From Rhodeus uyekii (lineage: Eukaryota; Chordata; Actinopteri; Cypriniformes; Acheilognathidae), in contig JAWRVZ010000042.1 of assembly GCA_037043235.1 (NCBI GenBank), positions 145,001 through 209,000 of the forward strand: a stretch of DNA of 64,000 bases, read 5' to 3'. Positions 1 to 12,251 of the stretch are shown here, one piece after another. Made by a program: the position numbers and the translations under genes. The notes under the pieces were generated by a model. The model searched no databases, was not told the origin of the DNA, and worked only from the letters and a program-made list of their open reading frames with translations. How positions within the stretch are numbered: position 1 is the first letter of the stretch; every line of letters begins with the position of its first letter.

Positions 1-1127
1 AGGCCAGTTACACGCTTAACCCGGCTAACGAGCGGACGAAAAACACTTCCAGCTGTAACGGTCACAATCGTGCATGCAATTATCTGATAGGCAAAACACG
101 CACACATCCACACACAGACAGAACCATCAAGATTGGCATTGGAAGCGAAGGTGCAAGCTGCATTAATATGTCAACTAAGCAACTTTGTGTGTTTCTTGGC
201 TGTAGTTAAAATCTTCCAGCTGCCGTTTCATTGTTTCCGCTAAAAAGCTGGTGGTAAAAAGTAGCGCCGGCTGTTATCAAAGCCTCACAAAAGGCTTTTG
301 CGTCAGGAGTCCCCTCAGGACGCATGGGGGGTTTGCTGTGATAACAGGGAACTCAAGAATTGTGATTCCCACCCTTACTGATAAAGATATTAGTCACTAT
401 TAATGAGGTGGATTCAAGAAGCATTCCCAGAGACTCACAAATACGAATATAATATAATAGAATACTGTAAAACATGATGGATCATATTTGTGAAACATGA
501 GCAGAAAATATATGTATTAGCATGTAAAGCCACTATAAAAATAATTGAGTTAAATTCAGTGTGACAGTTTCCATGAAAAGAAAATTAGAGCTGTTAATAA
601 TAATTAATTAAAATAATTTAATTATACACAGATTAATTAACTAAACTGATCACTTAATTTGAAAAGCATCAAGGATATTTCAAACAAATCATTGAATAAA
701 TATAAAAATCATGAATACATAATATTGCAATAAAATAAATTCATTTAAATGCACCAAATTAAATTGACAGCCTTGACTAAAATGAATCTAATCATCGATA
801 TTCAGGATTAATTTTTCAGCGTTTTGTTTGTCTTTTTGAGCAAACGTTCTATAAACTGTCCAGGGCAACTATGCTTCCCTAATTCAAATATACTTAGAAA
901 AAGCAAACCGTCTCTCAAAAACATAAACCCTAGCGCAAGAACGAGTGAGAGATGCGGTCTGACAAACAGACGGATGTACAGACGGCGTTTTTGTCAATGA
1001 CTGGCTCAACTCAGAAACTTCCCCCATCACTACACCATCTGCCATCCATATTTTCGAAACTAAAACACGCCACTGAGTGAGTTAACAAGACAGGCCTTGT
1101 CTGAGGCCGGCCACTCATATGGGTAGG

Positions 1128-1150
1128 GAGAGAGAGAGAGAGAGAGAGGG
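1128..1150. repeat. (GA)n microsatellite
   Basis: A perfect GA dinucleotide run inside intron 1. It lies within a short GC-richer patch and explains the serine/leucine-rich minus-strand reading frame there. Confidence 0.9.
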
Positions 1151-3504
1151 GCGCTGGGTCTCGGCCAGCCCAGGTTAAAATAACAAGCGCCCTTCTCAGC
1201 AGCGGCCGTCCATCGGCTGGAGAGCTGAAATATATGTGACAAACACACCAACAAAGAACACTAATGAGTGTGCACTAGGACTTAAAATTCAATTTATATT
1301 GCCAAATGATTGCATTAATATGCATTAATTATGCATTAATATATGTAATATGCATTTATTTGTTGAACATTGGCATGAAACAGAAGTTGTGCTAGTCTAT
1401 TTTTTTATTGTGATGTTTATACGAGTGAAAATGGCTTTTGGAACAAGAAAAAATGTAGGGTGGGGCTAGACTTTGTTCAGCAGTTAAAATAAAATAAAAT
1501 ATTTATACAGAGTAAAATAATTCAGAGTAAATAAAAGCAACACATCAATAGCTATTTTTGATTTCTTAATAACTTATATAAAAGCTTAATATGGTGAACC
1601 TTTCATAAACTGTGTGCTGATGTAAACAAATCATTGAATCAGAATTTTTAATCAATTCACTGAAAGAATAGTATTAATATTAATCAATCTCTTTTCAGCC
1701 CTTTGGCCATTTTTACTTTATACTGTCAAATATTTCGGTATTATCTTTTTTCGTCTGATTTCCTAAATCAGAAGAACCATTGATGTAAAATATTGAATTA
1801 GTTAACTGGATTAGTAATTAGTGTTATTATTATAATTTGTATTATAATGTCTAATTAGTACACAAAAATAGTAGGTAAAAATAACTATAAAATAAAATTA
1901 TTTATATTTTTTATTTATTATGATCAGTAATATAACACAGTACATAATTAAATAAAAAATAAATAAAAATCATGTTTGACGATGCAATGTCCGAATTCAC
2001 TCACTCGATTTCGAACAGCATTTAATTTTCAGTTTGATTCAGCAGATTCACAGAAATGTAATGTCATTTTTTGCTATGTTTAGACTTGATTATATATTCG
2101 CCAGCAAAATAAATGAAAATATAAATTCACAGTAGTCGATAAAGAAGTGAAGCATAACCATCTCTTCCTGAGGTGGCCTCACTTCTGGGCATCTCATATA
2201 AGCGACTTGGTCTCCAAATCATCTACGCTTTTCACATTTCCAGAAGCCTTTGAACAGCCTTTATTCTCAAGACATGCTTTTGCAGCAGCTCAAGGTTTCT
2301 GCATTTCATTTGGATTGACATATGTAGAACAGCTAATGTCATTGGGTTTTTTTCCCTCCGTCCACTTGCGCCAGCTGCACACCTGGTTCAGATAGAAGCG
2401 GGTCCTCTGTAAGCAAGCCCGCTTGTGAAGTTCCTTCTAGGTTGTTTGGAAAGACTCAAACTGCTAGCATTTTTAAAATGGATGAGGTTTTTGGCAGCCG
2501 CCCGCTCAGGCAAGACAGCTGAGGCTACACATTCCAGGCCTGGCATGGTCCGACTGGACGCGAGGCCTCTTACAAGCAAAATACAGCGCGCCGGCCCCGG
2601 TCGACGTCAAAGATCCCTCTGTCTGCTGCAGCGACGCAGACGAGACCAATTAGAGTGAGAGGGAGCGAAGAACCATAGACGCGGGCCTGCAGGAAGGAAA
2701 ACAACCCTCAGCGTGTTGAGTGCTCTGGTGTAGATTAAAAATCTCTCAGCCCGGAGAGCCGGGCTACTGCAGGTAGGGGCAGAACCGCGAGGAATGGAGC
2801 ACGGTCCACTTCAGACCGGAAACCATTACCTTCAGGGCACATCGTCTGATTTAAGTGAGCTGCTTTTTTCAGATCTCATTGAGCTGAGGTTTATTATCAA
2901 TCCTGGCAGACAGAAAAGTCCCACCTACTAACCTCATATCTCCACCAGGCTGGGAAAAGGACCCGTTATAAAAAAAGGGGTGGGAGGCCCATGGCACAGA
3001 AAAATACTCCGGGTCTCTATGGATCTCCATTTGCGTCATCCCTCAAATAGCTACACCCGTTTTTTCTCCTCCAGAAATTTAATACATTATCCTTTCCTCC
3101 ATCACAAAAGAAACAGAAACATCTAAATTTCTCAGGCCACTAAAAATGCCACTGTTTTTCTACTTGTGGGGAGGAACGACAACAGGGGAGGACCGTTCAT
3201 TTAATCATCTGGAGAAGAGATGTGACTAAAGCGTCGAATGGTTCCTCTTTTAAGTCACCATGACTGACCTTTTGTACTTTCTTAAATGCATTCACTTCAT
3301 TTTTTTGCACATTTCCGGGGTTTTCAGAAATGGAAGTCTTAACAGTTGGATAAACAGTATTTTGCTGTACAGAAACTATCCATGATAGCATTTCTATGAC
3401 TTTTCAATTGAAAAAAACAAAAAAAACAATGCCATCAGACCCTTAGCCATTGTATATGAAACACATTTCTGTTATTTAATGTCAAAACAACACTGTAACA
3501 CTAC

Positions 3505-4045
3505 TTTAAGTGCTTCTATTATGCTATTTGACAGGTTCCTACTTTTGTTTTGGAAACTCCTATATTAGGTTACATGCATCCAAGGTCAAAAACACTTTTT
3601 CTCATCATATAAATTGAAGTATCACCTCTTTTTTTCACAATGTCTGGAACGGTTTGATCAAGGATTCAGGCTACTATGCTCTGATTGGTCGGTCCAGTCT
3701 GATGTGATTGATCTACTGCTGACAGTTTGTGACGGATACGAAATGCCTATATTATTATTATATCTGAATTTCATCTCCAGATCTTCTTCAGCATTTTATA
3801 CGATATGAACGATTTCACGGATACGAACAGTAACGATGGCGGGGGTTTTACCGCATCAATCTCATTCTTTGTAAGTGTGTGTAATGTGAACTTGCTTTGG
3901 CAGCAGAAAACAGTCTTCTCAACATGAACAACATGAACCAAACTCTTCCAGTTTCAGCTACAACTACAGTGTTTGAGAGTCAAAGTAAATGTTATTCATG
4001 AAGAGTGGTTACAATTATTCATGGGACCATACAATGGTTTAATAG
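3505..4045 (+). mobile_element. Interspersed repeat, single-unit member of the 46-bp-array family
   Basis: It begins with the same motif (TGCTTCTATTATGCTATTTG) as the repeats at about 19505, 39405 and 56970, followed by the shared GGTT(A/T)CATGCATCCAAG-like segment. It then carries one copy of the CTCTGATTGGTCGG...TGTGATTG unit near 3679-3719 and a right part ending near a TTATTCATG motif. No transposase reading frame is present, so it is probably a non-autonomous element. The outer boundaries are approximate. It matters as an unexpanded comparison for the two tandem arrays in this window. Confidence 0.6.
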
Positions 4046-5391
4046 AAAAATAGTAACATAGTTTTAAAGTGCATTCTTCATTAAATTAAAATAAGAAATA
4101 GGTAGATGCACAATGTTAATAACTGTGGAAACATGTCATGTCTGTGAAAATGGTATTTTGCAACCCATTTTTCTTCACTATCCCTATACACCATTCACTA
4201 TACATATATTTTTTCCTCACTCAATATTCAAAATTTCTTTTTCACTGGGTCGCAAATTACGTCTTCACCTGACATGCCTAAGGGTGACGCGTCGGGCCAT
4301 TCAAACAAACAGAGCAATGTTTATGAAGCGCTACAGAGCCAGTGTTTACATTCCTTCAGACGTCAGCCTACAAATGGCTAATTCATACTTTAAGACAAAA
4401 ACCTTGAGCTCTTTCATATGCAAATCTGCTATAAAACATTCTAGATTGTAGCCAACTTGCTAGCGAGACATGTGCTGAATCCCTGCTACGACAAACTTCA
4501 AAAATATGAAATTGAACAACAAAGATTTGAAAGAAAAATTCAACAGAAGAACAAAAGCTCAGTTTGTTCTGGTACACGTTTGACCTTGCTTTTTACTTAT
4601 CTGTGCACACTAAACTGGGACAGGAGAAAGTATTTTACCATTAAAAACCTTGCTTCCCCTTTAAGAGAATTTAAATACTCTCTGCTCTTCCCAGAGGCTC
4701 CTGCTCATGGCGAACAGCTTTTCCAGGCAGCCCTGGGCTAATCGCAACTCAGTGACCCGCTAAAGGCTTCTAAAGACTCCATGCAGTGAGGTGTTTGAGT
4801 TGAAACGACTCCTCATGTCATTAAATGGGAGTTTTCCACGAACACAGTCCTCTGGAGACCTGTGCTTAAACACAGTGAGGTATGGTACACTTTACCACCC
4901 AGAAACACTCAACATGAGACACAATGTCTTTGAAATGGGCTACAGTCATCTTGAGCACTAGCTTTCACTATACTACACCTGTAAGGACCAAAGAAACGGC
5001 ATGTTTCCACTGTATCATTAAATGCATGAAGTTAGGCAAGTCGATAGAAAGGCCACAACAGAGACAAGTGAGTGGAGGAGGAAGACTAATTCAGCATCTC
5101 AGTCCATTTGAAGAACGTTACGTAAGTCACTTCACACGGCGATGTTCATAACGGGAATGATTTTTGGTCCGTCACTGACACTGAAAGCGCCCAGGGCATG
5201 TGCTCTGCTGAGTGGGCGACAGATAATGGTCACAGCGACTCTGAGCTCACTTCCTGTTTACCTCGCTGGACAGCAGGGTGATACGAGCCGATGACCAACC
5301 ACCCGAAATAAAACATTTACTTGATGCTCGGTGCGAATGACCGTTTGCATAGTACTTTTGGTTCTCAACTGCAATACTTTTTACTGGGCAG

Positions 5392-5478
5392 TTCTGTAGC
5401 TCAAAGAGCAGAGAATGCTTGCAATGCATTTGCTCATGGGTTCGATCTATAAAAGATAAAGCTAAATAAATGAATGTG
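5392..5478 (+). mobile_element. tRNA-derived SINE remnant
   Basis: A degenerate copy with an A-box-like TAGCTCAAAGAG near 5397 and a B-box-like GGTTCGATCT near 5439. The usual teleost tail is reduced to a GCTAAATAAATGAATGT stretch. Confidence 0.55.
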
Positions 5479-5499
5479 CTTCTTTTCTTTTTACAAATT

Positions 5500-5785
5500 T
5501 GGCAGAGGCTTTAGTAACACTACCTTGAATCCAGACATTCTACTAACTACAAATAACTTTGCAACTACGTGTCAACTAGCAGTCATTCGAGTATTAATAG
5601 ATCGTCTGCTTAATATCTGCAGACACATTATTCTAATGCTCTTTAACAGATATTCTACTGACTAGAAGAAACTTAGCATGTAAATGTCAAATAGTACTAA
5701 CCCTAACCATCTACTAATACTCTAATGAGAGTTGGTTGACATGTAGAATGTCTAAAGTGGACTATTGAAATGAAGTGTTTTTTTA
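5500..5785. repeat. Interspersed teleost-type repeat (non-coding)
   Basis: It contains ACTAACCCTAACCATCTACTAATACTCTAATGAGAGTT-like sequence and ends TAGAATGTCTAAAGTGGACTATTGAAATGAAGTGTTTT. I recognise this as a widespread fish repeat whose ends are part of an imperfect hairpin. No coding capacity is seen. The family name is not assigned. Confidence 0.45.
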
Positions 5786-6488
5786 TCAAGATGACTTACG
5801 TTGCATTTGATCCGTTCATGCATTCTCTGGGAATCATAACCTTGGTTCTTTGCGATAGAGAAACACTCATTAAATGCGAGCTGCTCTGAACGATGATCGT
5901 GTAGCTCGGTAATGACTCACTGAATGTTTCACTGTGTTTGTCCCTTTGGATTGACCAACCAAGAACACACAAACTAGCATTTGCCTGCAGACGCATTTCA
6001 AGAATAGGATTTATTCAGAGTCGAGCATTTGTAAGAAACGTATTGCACTATAATATGCGTGACAGGAGCATGCAAATTATATATCATCAGTACATGATCA
6101 CTTGCAAACCCTGTAAGATGTGTTGATCCACACTTAAAGCTCAGAAGGTCGACGTCTTCATGCATGCACTCGAGCTGTTCTGTGTGGACTGTTAAGACAC
6201 ACGGGTTATAGGGAGAGCAGACGTGAACGGTGCAGGGGTCACACAGTGGTATGTTTACACAGGCAGACCACACAGATAAAACAATAACACATAAACCATT
6301 ATAGGAACTAATATCACTGCAGACATCACACATGTGCGCCAGGTGTGTGTGTGAGTGTGTGTGTTATACAGAACTCAGGGGTCTGTGTTCTTTTCCATTT
6401 CACAGTCAAAGCAAATATTCGTCATAATTGTTCTTCCTTTTGAAGTTCCCATTGCAGAGGTCCCAAATACAGTACATTAATAATGCGG

Positions 6489-6502
6489 CCACTAGAGGGT
6501 GC
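6489..6502 (+). promoter_or_regulatory. Candidate CTCF motif (forward)
   Basis: CCACTAGAGGGTGC matches the vertebrate CTCF core CCASYAGRKGGCRC at all positions but one (T for C near the end). It lies in pde3a intron 1 about 1.4 kb beyond exon 1. Motif match only; occupancy is not known. Confidence 0.4.
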
Positions 6503-7943
6503 AAATTAAAAACCTGCAGACCAAAGCAGCAAAAAGACCAACTTAAGTAAAGTTCCAGTGAGTAAAGCTTAACTGCATAGAGACCTTTCAATTAAACTCG
6601 TAAACAAAATCAATCCAATTATTTTCACTAAAGGATTTAATGCAAAACCTTAAATGGCAGTTCGTCATACTGCATATGTTCACATTCATAAGTAGTAAAC
6701 AAGACAAAAATGCGGGCAAGTGTGAATTTAATATTTATAGAGAATTCAACAAATCACACGGCGTACAGTAATTCTCAATAAAAAACATCCAAACTTGACT
6801 TAACAATTTAGTTCCAACTCAACAGGAAACAATAACCAATAATTTAGACATTAAGAATTGTTTTTATATTTTGTCATTATATTTTGATCATCTAGTGTAA
6901 GTAGGCTTTATCCTAACAATTTTTTATATTTTTTGGAGAGAAAAAAAAGGATTTAATATCATTCTAATATAATAAATGTGTATGTAATAATTATATATAA
7001 AATAATCCATATAAATCATTATTTATTTATAACTTTTATTTTCTTATTCAACATAAAATGCTTGGATGATCATAAATGTAAAGAAATAATGTGACTTCTT
7101 TTAAAATACTGCATAGCTGAAGAAATGTAGTTTAACATTTGCCATGAACAATCAAATCACCAGTTTTCTGTTTGTGTATGTGTATGTTGCAAAAGAATCC
7201 GACTAATATGCACAAACATTCAGATCAAATAAGCTTTTACATGCTTTAGAAATGTGGATATGCAGGGCACAGGTTATCCATGTGCAGCTACTTCTGTGAT
7301 TTTTCTGTCTATGTCAAACAGGCAACAATATAACATAACACTTGTGAGCACAGCTGCAATCACAATCACAAACACACCTAATAGTGCACAAGAGGTCAAA
7401 GTGCACTCCTTTAGCTATGAGCTTTTCCTGTAGGTTCTGCTGTCATATATAAAAACGAATGTATGCTGGAGTGAAAGGGTTCCAAGTCTCCAAGTGTCAA
7501 GACATTCAGAAAAACACAACCAACAGAACATATTCTGAAAACGTAAAGATGAAAACAAAAACAAACAAAATAGATGTTTTCTGATCATAATGTGATAATA
7601 AGAGGCAACAGCAACAACCTTAAGTGCATGAATCATTATATTTACCAAACAAACACTAAAGCACCGAATATGTTTGTATTCTGTCCAATAGCAACAATAA
7701 GGTTTGTTAAAACGACGCATAATGTACTATTTCAGAAGCAATCACATGCAGACTTAAAAAGCCATCATTATGATTAATATTGATGCAATTGTTGGCGCTG
7801 TGATCAAAAAACAACAGCATGAGATGTTAATTCGCGAGCAGCTACAGTGAATGAGCGCGCGCCCCTAGTACTTCTGAAGAAGTGGCTGTACTAATTCGGA
7901 TCCTTACTGTATTTGTGATCAAAAGCAGCAGCAAAAAGTGTAC

Positions 7944-8732
7944 CTGATCTCTCTGCAGACAGGGTAGAGACGTCCTCCTGTGGGATTTGCTCCTGGACTG
8001 GCCGTGCTGTGCCATGTCTGACGAGACTACGGAGCTGGACCTCCTGCGCCTCTTAAATACCGGAATATCTCCCCTCGATCCCTCCCGGTGTGATGCGCCC
8101 TGCTCCGGCAGCAGCCGGTCCGCATACCTCGCCAGCAGGACCCCCAGCACCCCGAGCAGGTACGCCAGGTAGGGTCTCCAACTGGCGCGCACCTTCTGCA
8201 GCGACAGCAGCGACACGGTCCTGATGATGCTGATGAAGAGGAGCACGGAGATGCCCTGACCCAGCCGCACCACCATGAGCGCCCCGCTGGCCAGGCAGGC
8301 GAGCAGCACCAGCGCGGTGGCCGTGAACGAGTACAGCTGCTGCGCATCCAGCAGCGACTGCGCCGCCGCTTCGCCCAGATGGCACACGGTGAGCAGGAAC
8401 ACGGCCGTACGGATGAGCACCCCGCAGCGGAGCAGATACACACCCACCCAGAAGAAGGCACACACGAGCGTGAAGACGGGCGAGAGCAGCTGCCACACGA
8501 GCTCCACGAGCGTCACCAAGTGCAGCGCCGGAGATCCCGAGTGCGCGTGTGCGCGCTCCGCGTCCCAGTCCGCGGACTGATGCGCGAGCAGCGCGAGGAG
8601 CACCGACAGCGAGGCGACACACACGGCCGAGGAGAGGCTCCTACGGCTCCGCAAGCACGAGTGCCAGCAGTCCTGCTCCACGGGAGTGACACAAGTGCGC
8701 ACATAGCCGTTGCGCACGGATTCCAGTGCCAT
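7944..8732 (-). CDS. pde3a: PDE3A-like cGMP-inhibited phosphodiesterase, exon 1 (N-terminal membrane region)
   Basis: PDE3 enzymes hydrolyse cAMP (and cGMP, which inhibits cAMP turnover) and are tethered to ER-type membranes by an N-terminal hydrophobic region. This exon encodes 263 residues of that region; the catalytic domain lies in exons outside the window. Residues 30-50 (RSRRSLSSAVCVASLS...) and 87-105 (FTLVCAFFWVGVYLLRCG) match PDE3A closely. Hydrophobic segments fall at about 34-51, 71-102, 107-121, 136-155, 160-178 and 187-203. Then come the basic patch GDIPVFKRRRRSSSVVSSDM (221-240) and SKSHRRTSLPC (249-258), the kinase and 14-3-3 target region of PDE3. The start is supported by MALESVRNGYV, which resembles the PDE3 family N-terminus. 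The exon is exactly 789 nt and ends in CAG|GTACAC, a phase-0 donor; an open frame continues 33 codons into the intron and is not counted. It is shorter than human exon 1, lacking the acidic/glycine-rich insert. PDE3B is the alternative, but the body and synteny favour 3A. Confidence 0.93.
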
Positions 8733-9300
8733 CGGTCACGGGAGAGCACGCGTACGCGCTCGCGCACACACGCATTAATGCGCAGAGCCCCTGCTCCTTT
8801 TCACGAGTGAGTGAGTGACTTTCGAGCGGCCACGAGGTTGCCTTCAACGCATCCTCGCGTGAAAGCACAAGTCAAAAGTAAAGCCGGGGTGCGCGCGAGA
8901 GGAACGCGAGCCCCTTTTCTTTGGAATAGCGCGTGAAATCCCCCATTGCCTAGCAGAACGAGGAATAACTCCTGATGTTTCTAGGCCACCACCATCATCA
9001 TCATCATCATCATCAGTGATCTCCCTCCCTCGCGCTTCCTCTCTTTGTCTTTTTCTCGTGTCCTGGTATCTCGCTGGATTATTATCCCTCGTCTTGGATC
9101 ATTTTCGCGCGTGGAAACTCTCGCTGCAGAAAGATTTCCTTGAGTTTTGGATCATATTGGCCAGTGTCCCGTCGCCCGCGAGGCGGTCCTTAACACAGCG
9201 CGCGAGCTGCGCTCCGCATCAGGAGCCGGACGATGATCCCGATCAGACCCGATTCAGAGCATCAGTGCTGATTTATTGATTTCAGCTGCTCGCGCACATG
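8733..9300 (-). promoter_or_regulatory. pde3a: pde3a 5' UTR and CpG-rich promoter region
   Basis: This block is CpG-dense compared with the AT-rich DNA on either side and continues the composition of exon 1. It ends near 9300, where the sequence turns AT-rich abruptly. I see no clear TATA box in minus orientation, consistent with a CpG-island promoter. Two upstream ATGs (8868 and 8767, minus) open frames that differ from the main frame and run past the main start. The sequence around the main ATG has C at -3 and G at +4, so it is a moderate initiation context. The transcription start cannot be placed from sequence alone. Confidence 0.6.
8994..9016. repeat. (ATC)n microsatellite in the pde3a promoter region
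   Basis: A short run of ATC trinucleotides about 260 bases upstream of the pde3a ATG. It may lie in the 5' UTR or promoter. Confidence 0.85.
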
Positions 9301-11655
9301 TGCATTTTTACAACTCACCTACATCACACTTAAAAACAAAAAACAATCCAACTCTTTTATTAAACCGATCAACTTTATTTTATTTGTATCTGCATGCTCC
9401 ATAAAAGGTGAAATTGCGCCTGACTTCACGCAAAACACATTTTTAGATCACGTGCGATTTATTTTCTTGCTTTTTGACTGATTTTCCTTTCATAGTAAAA
9501 GTAGATATAACTCATTAATGTTAACTAATAATCGTAATTCCCTGCGATTAAAAAACAAACAAACACTTTTTGGCTTCCATGCCTCTATACATTTAGTTTT
9601 ATTGACTGACATTAATTTGTTATCAGATTTAGTTAAAATGTTGTGCATTTCTACAAAAACAAAAACCTTTACTTATTAGCTCTAGATTTGAAGAACCATT
9701 TATCTTATTTTATATCAGTTTTCGCGTTCTTTCTTTGATATTTGTTCTTTCTGACTTATTTTTCTTTTACAGTAAAAGTTTTATATATTCCTTCAATATC
9801 AAACAAAATTCATATGAAAGTTCTTCTCTCTCCATTTATTATCTCTAAATATGAAAGCATTTCATATTTGCAGATGTTTATGTCTCACTTTCTGGTCTTC
9901 AGTAATCTGACTGATTTTTGGTTTACAGTACAATTTTATAGTTCATTAACAGTTTGCTCGTAAACCTTTCACTGATCGGGATCAAACAAAAATCATATGA
10001 CCATCATTTGGTTTTCTTGTCCATTAGTTCTTGCCGACTGATTTTCCTCTAATATTTTATATAGCTAGTTAACATTCACATGGAATCGTTTGCATGAGGG
10101 AGATCAAACTAAAATCATATGAACGTTGACAGTCCCAATCTGGTTACCATTCACACAGGCAGTTGGGAGTGTGGGCAGAATTCCCAGGAGGGAGAAATCC
10201 GGGTTCTAGCACAGGAACTACGGAGCATCTTTCTGTCGGCAGGGCAGAAACTGGCAGCCTGATGGATGTCCACATCCCATCGTGACGGTCTCCATTTCTC
10301 GGCCTCCCCCTGCTGAGGAGCGGCTACAGGGAATGTGGGAGTGCTTGTTTGGAAAGCAGCAGAGGCAACAGTCTCTTCCGGTCTCGGTCCTTGGGTCAGT
10401 CGAGGGCCAACTAATATTAAGTCCTTGCGTCATGTTCCCCGAACAGCAAAATAAAGATAAGGATGAAAATTGCAGGGAAAGATTCTAAGTGGGAACACAG
10501 AAGAGCCGAGAGAAGGAGCGAAAACGCCCCTGTCAAAACAAACGCCTAAATCGCGTATTATGATGTTAGGTCATCATAGGTTAATGCAATAAGTGGGAAG
10601 CATGGTAAAGGAAAAGCTCATGGAAGTTTAAAAGGGAGCTTAACTGGGATTAAAATACAGAAAGCCAAGACTAAAGTAACGTATGAGACACAAGAACACA
10701 CAAAATATTCTTAATGTTCAAATATGAAAAACATAGACTTTGCCAAAGTCCACTTTGAATGCTGATGCGATCCTCAGGTTTTTGCACTACCTTTTTGTGC
10801 TACAGTATAAAATGATCAAATATAGAACATTTTCTAAGCGTAACGAATCCAGATTGATCTCTCAAATGCATTGACCTGAAAAGCCTAAGGCTATTTTGAG
10901 CCTGTTTACGATGATCTTGTACATTCAGTTTTGTCGGAGAGACACTCGAGCCAAAGTTATACATGAGAAAAGAATAATTGTATGCAGTCACTGACCAGAC
11001 ATCGAGGTGTTTACACTTGAATCTATTTGCAAGTCCCGAAACATTTGAAAACTGTTTCCACCGCCTGTCTGAAACATCTCGCCCGTCTTGTGATAAATAA
11101 TCAGACACTCTGGGTTTAGCGCTTGCCATAGAAAAAGCTGAAATATACCTTGCCATCCACAAAACTGTGTGGGGGAACCGAACGTGTGAGTCCAAAATGC
11201 ATTACAGGTGGAGCGATTGAGGATTAAGTCTGGGAGAAGATTCAATTTTCCCTCCTAGTACATCAGCTCTAGCATAAACCCCGGCTTGGCACAAGACGAC
11301 GAGTATAAAAGCATAATTTCACCTCCACCCCTGCTTGCAGTTTTCTAGGCACACTCCTGTGGTTTGAATCTGAATGGAGAATGTTCTGTATGCAGAGAGC
11401 CGTCCTCCTGGAACATTGGGATGGAATTGTGGGATACTGTCACCGCACTGGCCGGGCTTTTTCACATACAGTAAGTAATTTGAAACATGCATTGTGTTAG
11501 TCAAGCATGCTGTTTTTAAAAGTCATGCTTGTTTAATATCCAATTGAAAAAGGAAATACATTGCACGCTCTGACATCATGGACCTCCCTTCAGCGGGTTT
11601 TATTTGCCAATCAGCTAAAACAAGCAATTCATGTCGATGAGTCGATGTCGCAAAG
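9301..11655. other. Intergenic region upstream of pde3a; no gene seen
   Basis: From 9301 to about 10120 the sequence is AT-rich with short degenerate repeats containing ...CTGATTTTCCTTT... and ...AAATCATATGA... . From about 10140 to 10500 there is a GC-richer island with no coding signature in any frame. The remainder is unremarkable non-coding DNA. Confidence 0.6.
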
Positions 11656-12170
11656 GCCCTGTTTACAGCTTAAAATGTGTTTTGGTTGACTGGATTAGAA
11701 GTAGACGAGGGAGACACATTCCTGTGTTTTAATCCGTCTTTTGTCCACCTTCTTCCACTTCTGTCCTGATGTCTTCGAGGGGAGGGTCTATGGGTACATT
11801 TTTGGACTTTTTTTTTTTTGGACTGTAATGGATGAAATAAGCTCATACAATTTACATCTGCTCTGACAGCTGCAAGAGTGTGACAGAAATCAGGAATGTG
11901 ACAGAACATTGTGATTTGTACGTTTTTCACCTTAAAAACCAAACTTGGGTCTTCAGCCGATGAAGTTTAAATCCTGTTTGGCTAGCGCACATGCCATAAT
12001 GTTAACGCATTAAGTCAGTAGGTGGAGAGTAGAGGGTCTTTTAGTGGCTGTTCGAGTGCATTTGACCACATGAGCGTTTACACTATGAAAGCAATCCGGT
12101 GGAATGAGTTTTCAACAACCTCTGGAAGTGGATGAAAGTGGACAAGCTCAAAGCGTTTACACCTGAATTT
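11656..12170. mobile_element. Putative MITE with long degenerate terminal inverted repeats
   Basis: The left end starts GGCCCTGTTTACAGCTTAAA and carries a CCACTTCTGTCCTGATG segment; the right end has GGAAGTGGATGAAAGTGGAC and finishes GCGTTTACACCTGAAT, partly the reverse complement of the left. I recognise the left end as a common fish DNA-transposon family. No transposase frame is present. Boundaries and target duplication could not be fixed. Confidence 0.45.
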
Positions 12171-12251
12171 AGAGTCATCCTCTTGTGATACCAGGAGTAA
12201 ACAGAAGCATAGATGGCAAATGCTGCCAAATGTCGACTTGAAATATATATA

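Larger units (their letters stand above)
1..7943 (-). other. pde3a: pde3a intron 1 (partial, 5' portion)
   Basis: This is the sequence downstream, on the minus strand, of the exon 1 splice donor (GT at 7943-7942). It is AT-rich non-coding DNA with scattered repeats that are listed separately. I looked for the next PDE3 exon (the stretch after the RRTSLP motif, which in mammals leads into a conserved regulatory segment) and did not recognise it, so intron 1 probably runs past the left edge. PDE3A intron 1 is very long in mammals, which fits. The stretches 1-3500, 4050-5390 and 5790-7940 hold no gene that I can support; about 2400-3000 is less AT-rich than its surroundings. Confidence 0.7.

Noticed and set aside
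1..7943. Search for pde3a exon 2
   Set aside because: No stretch with the expected family sequence between splice sites was recognised; the exon is probably left of the window.
8027..8810. Several GC-rich open frames over pde3a exon 1 on both strands
   Set aside because: They are shadows of the true PDE3A frame in high-GC DNA, with arginine/alanine/serine-biased composition and no family similarity.
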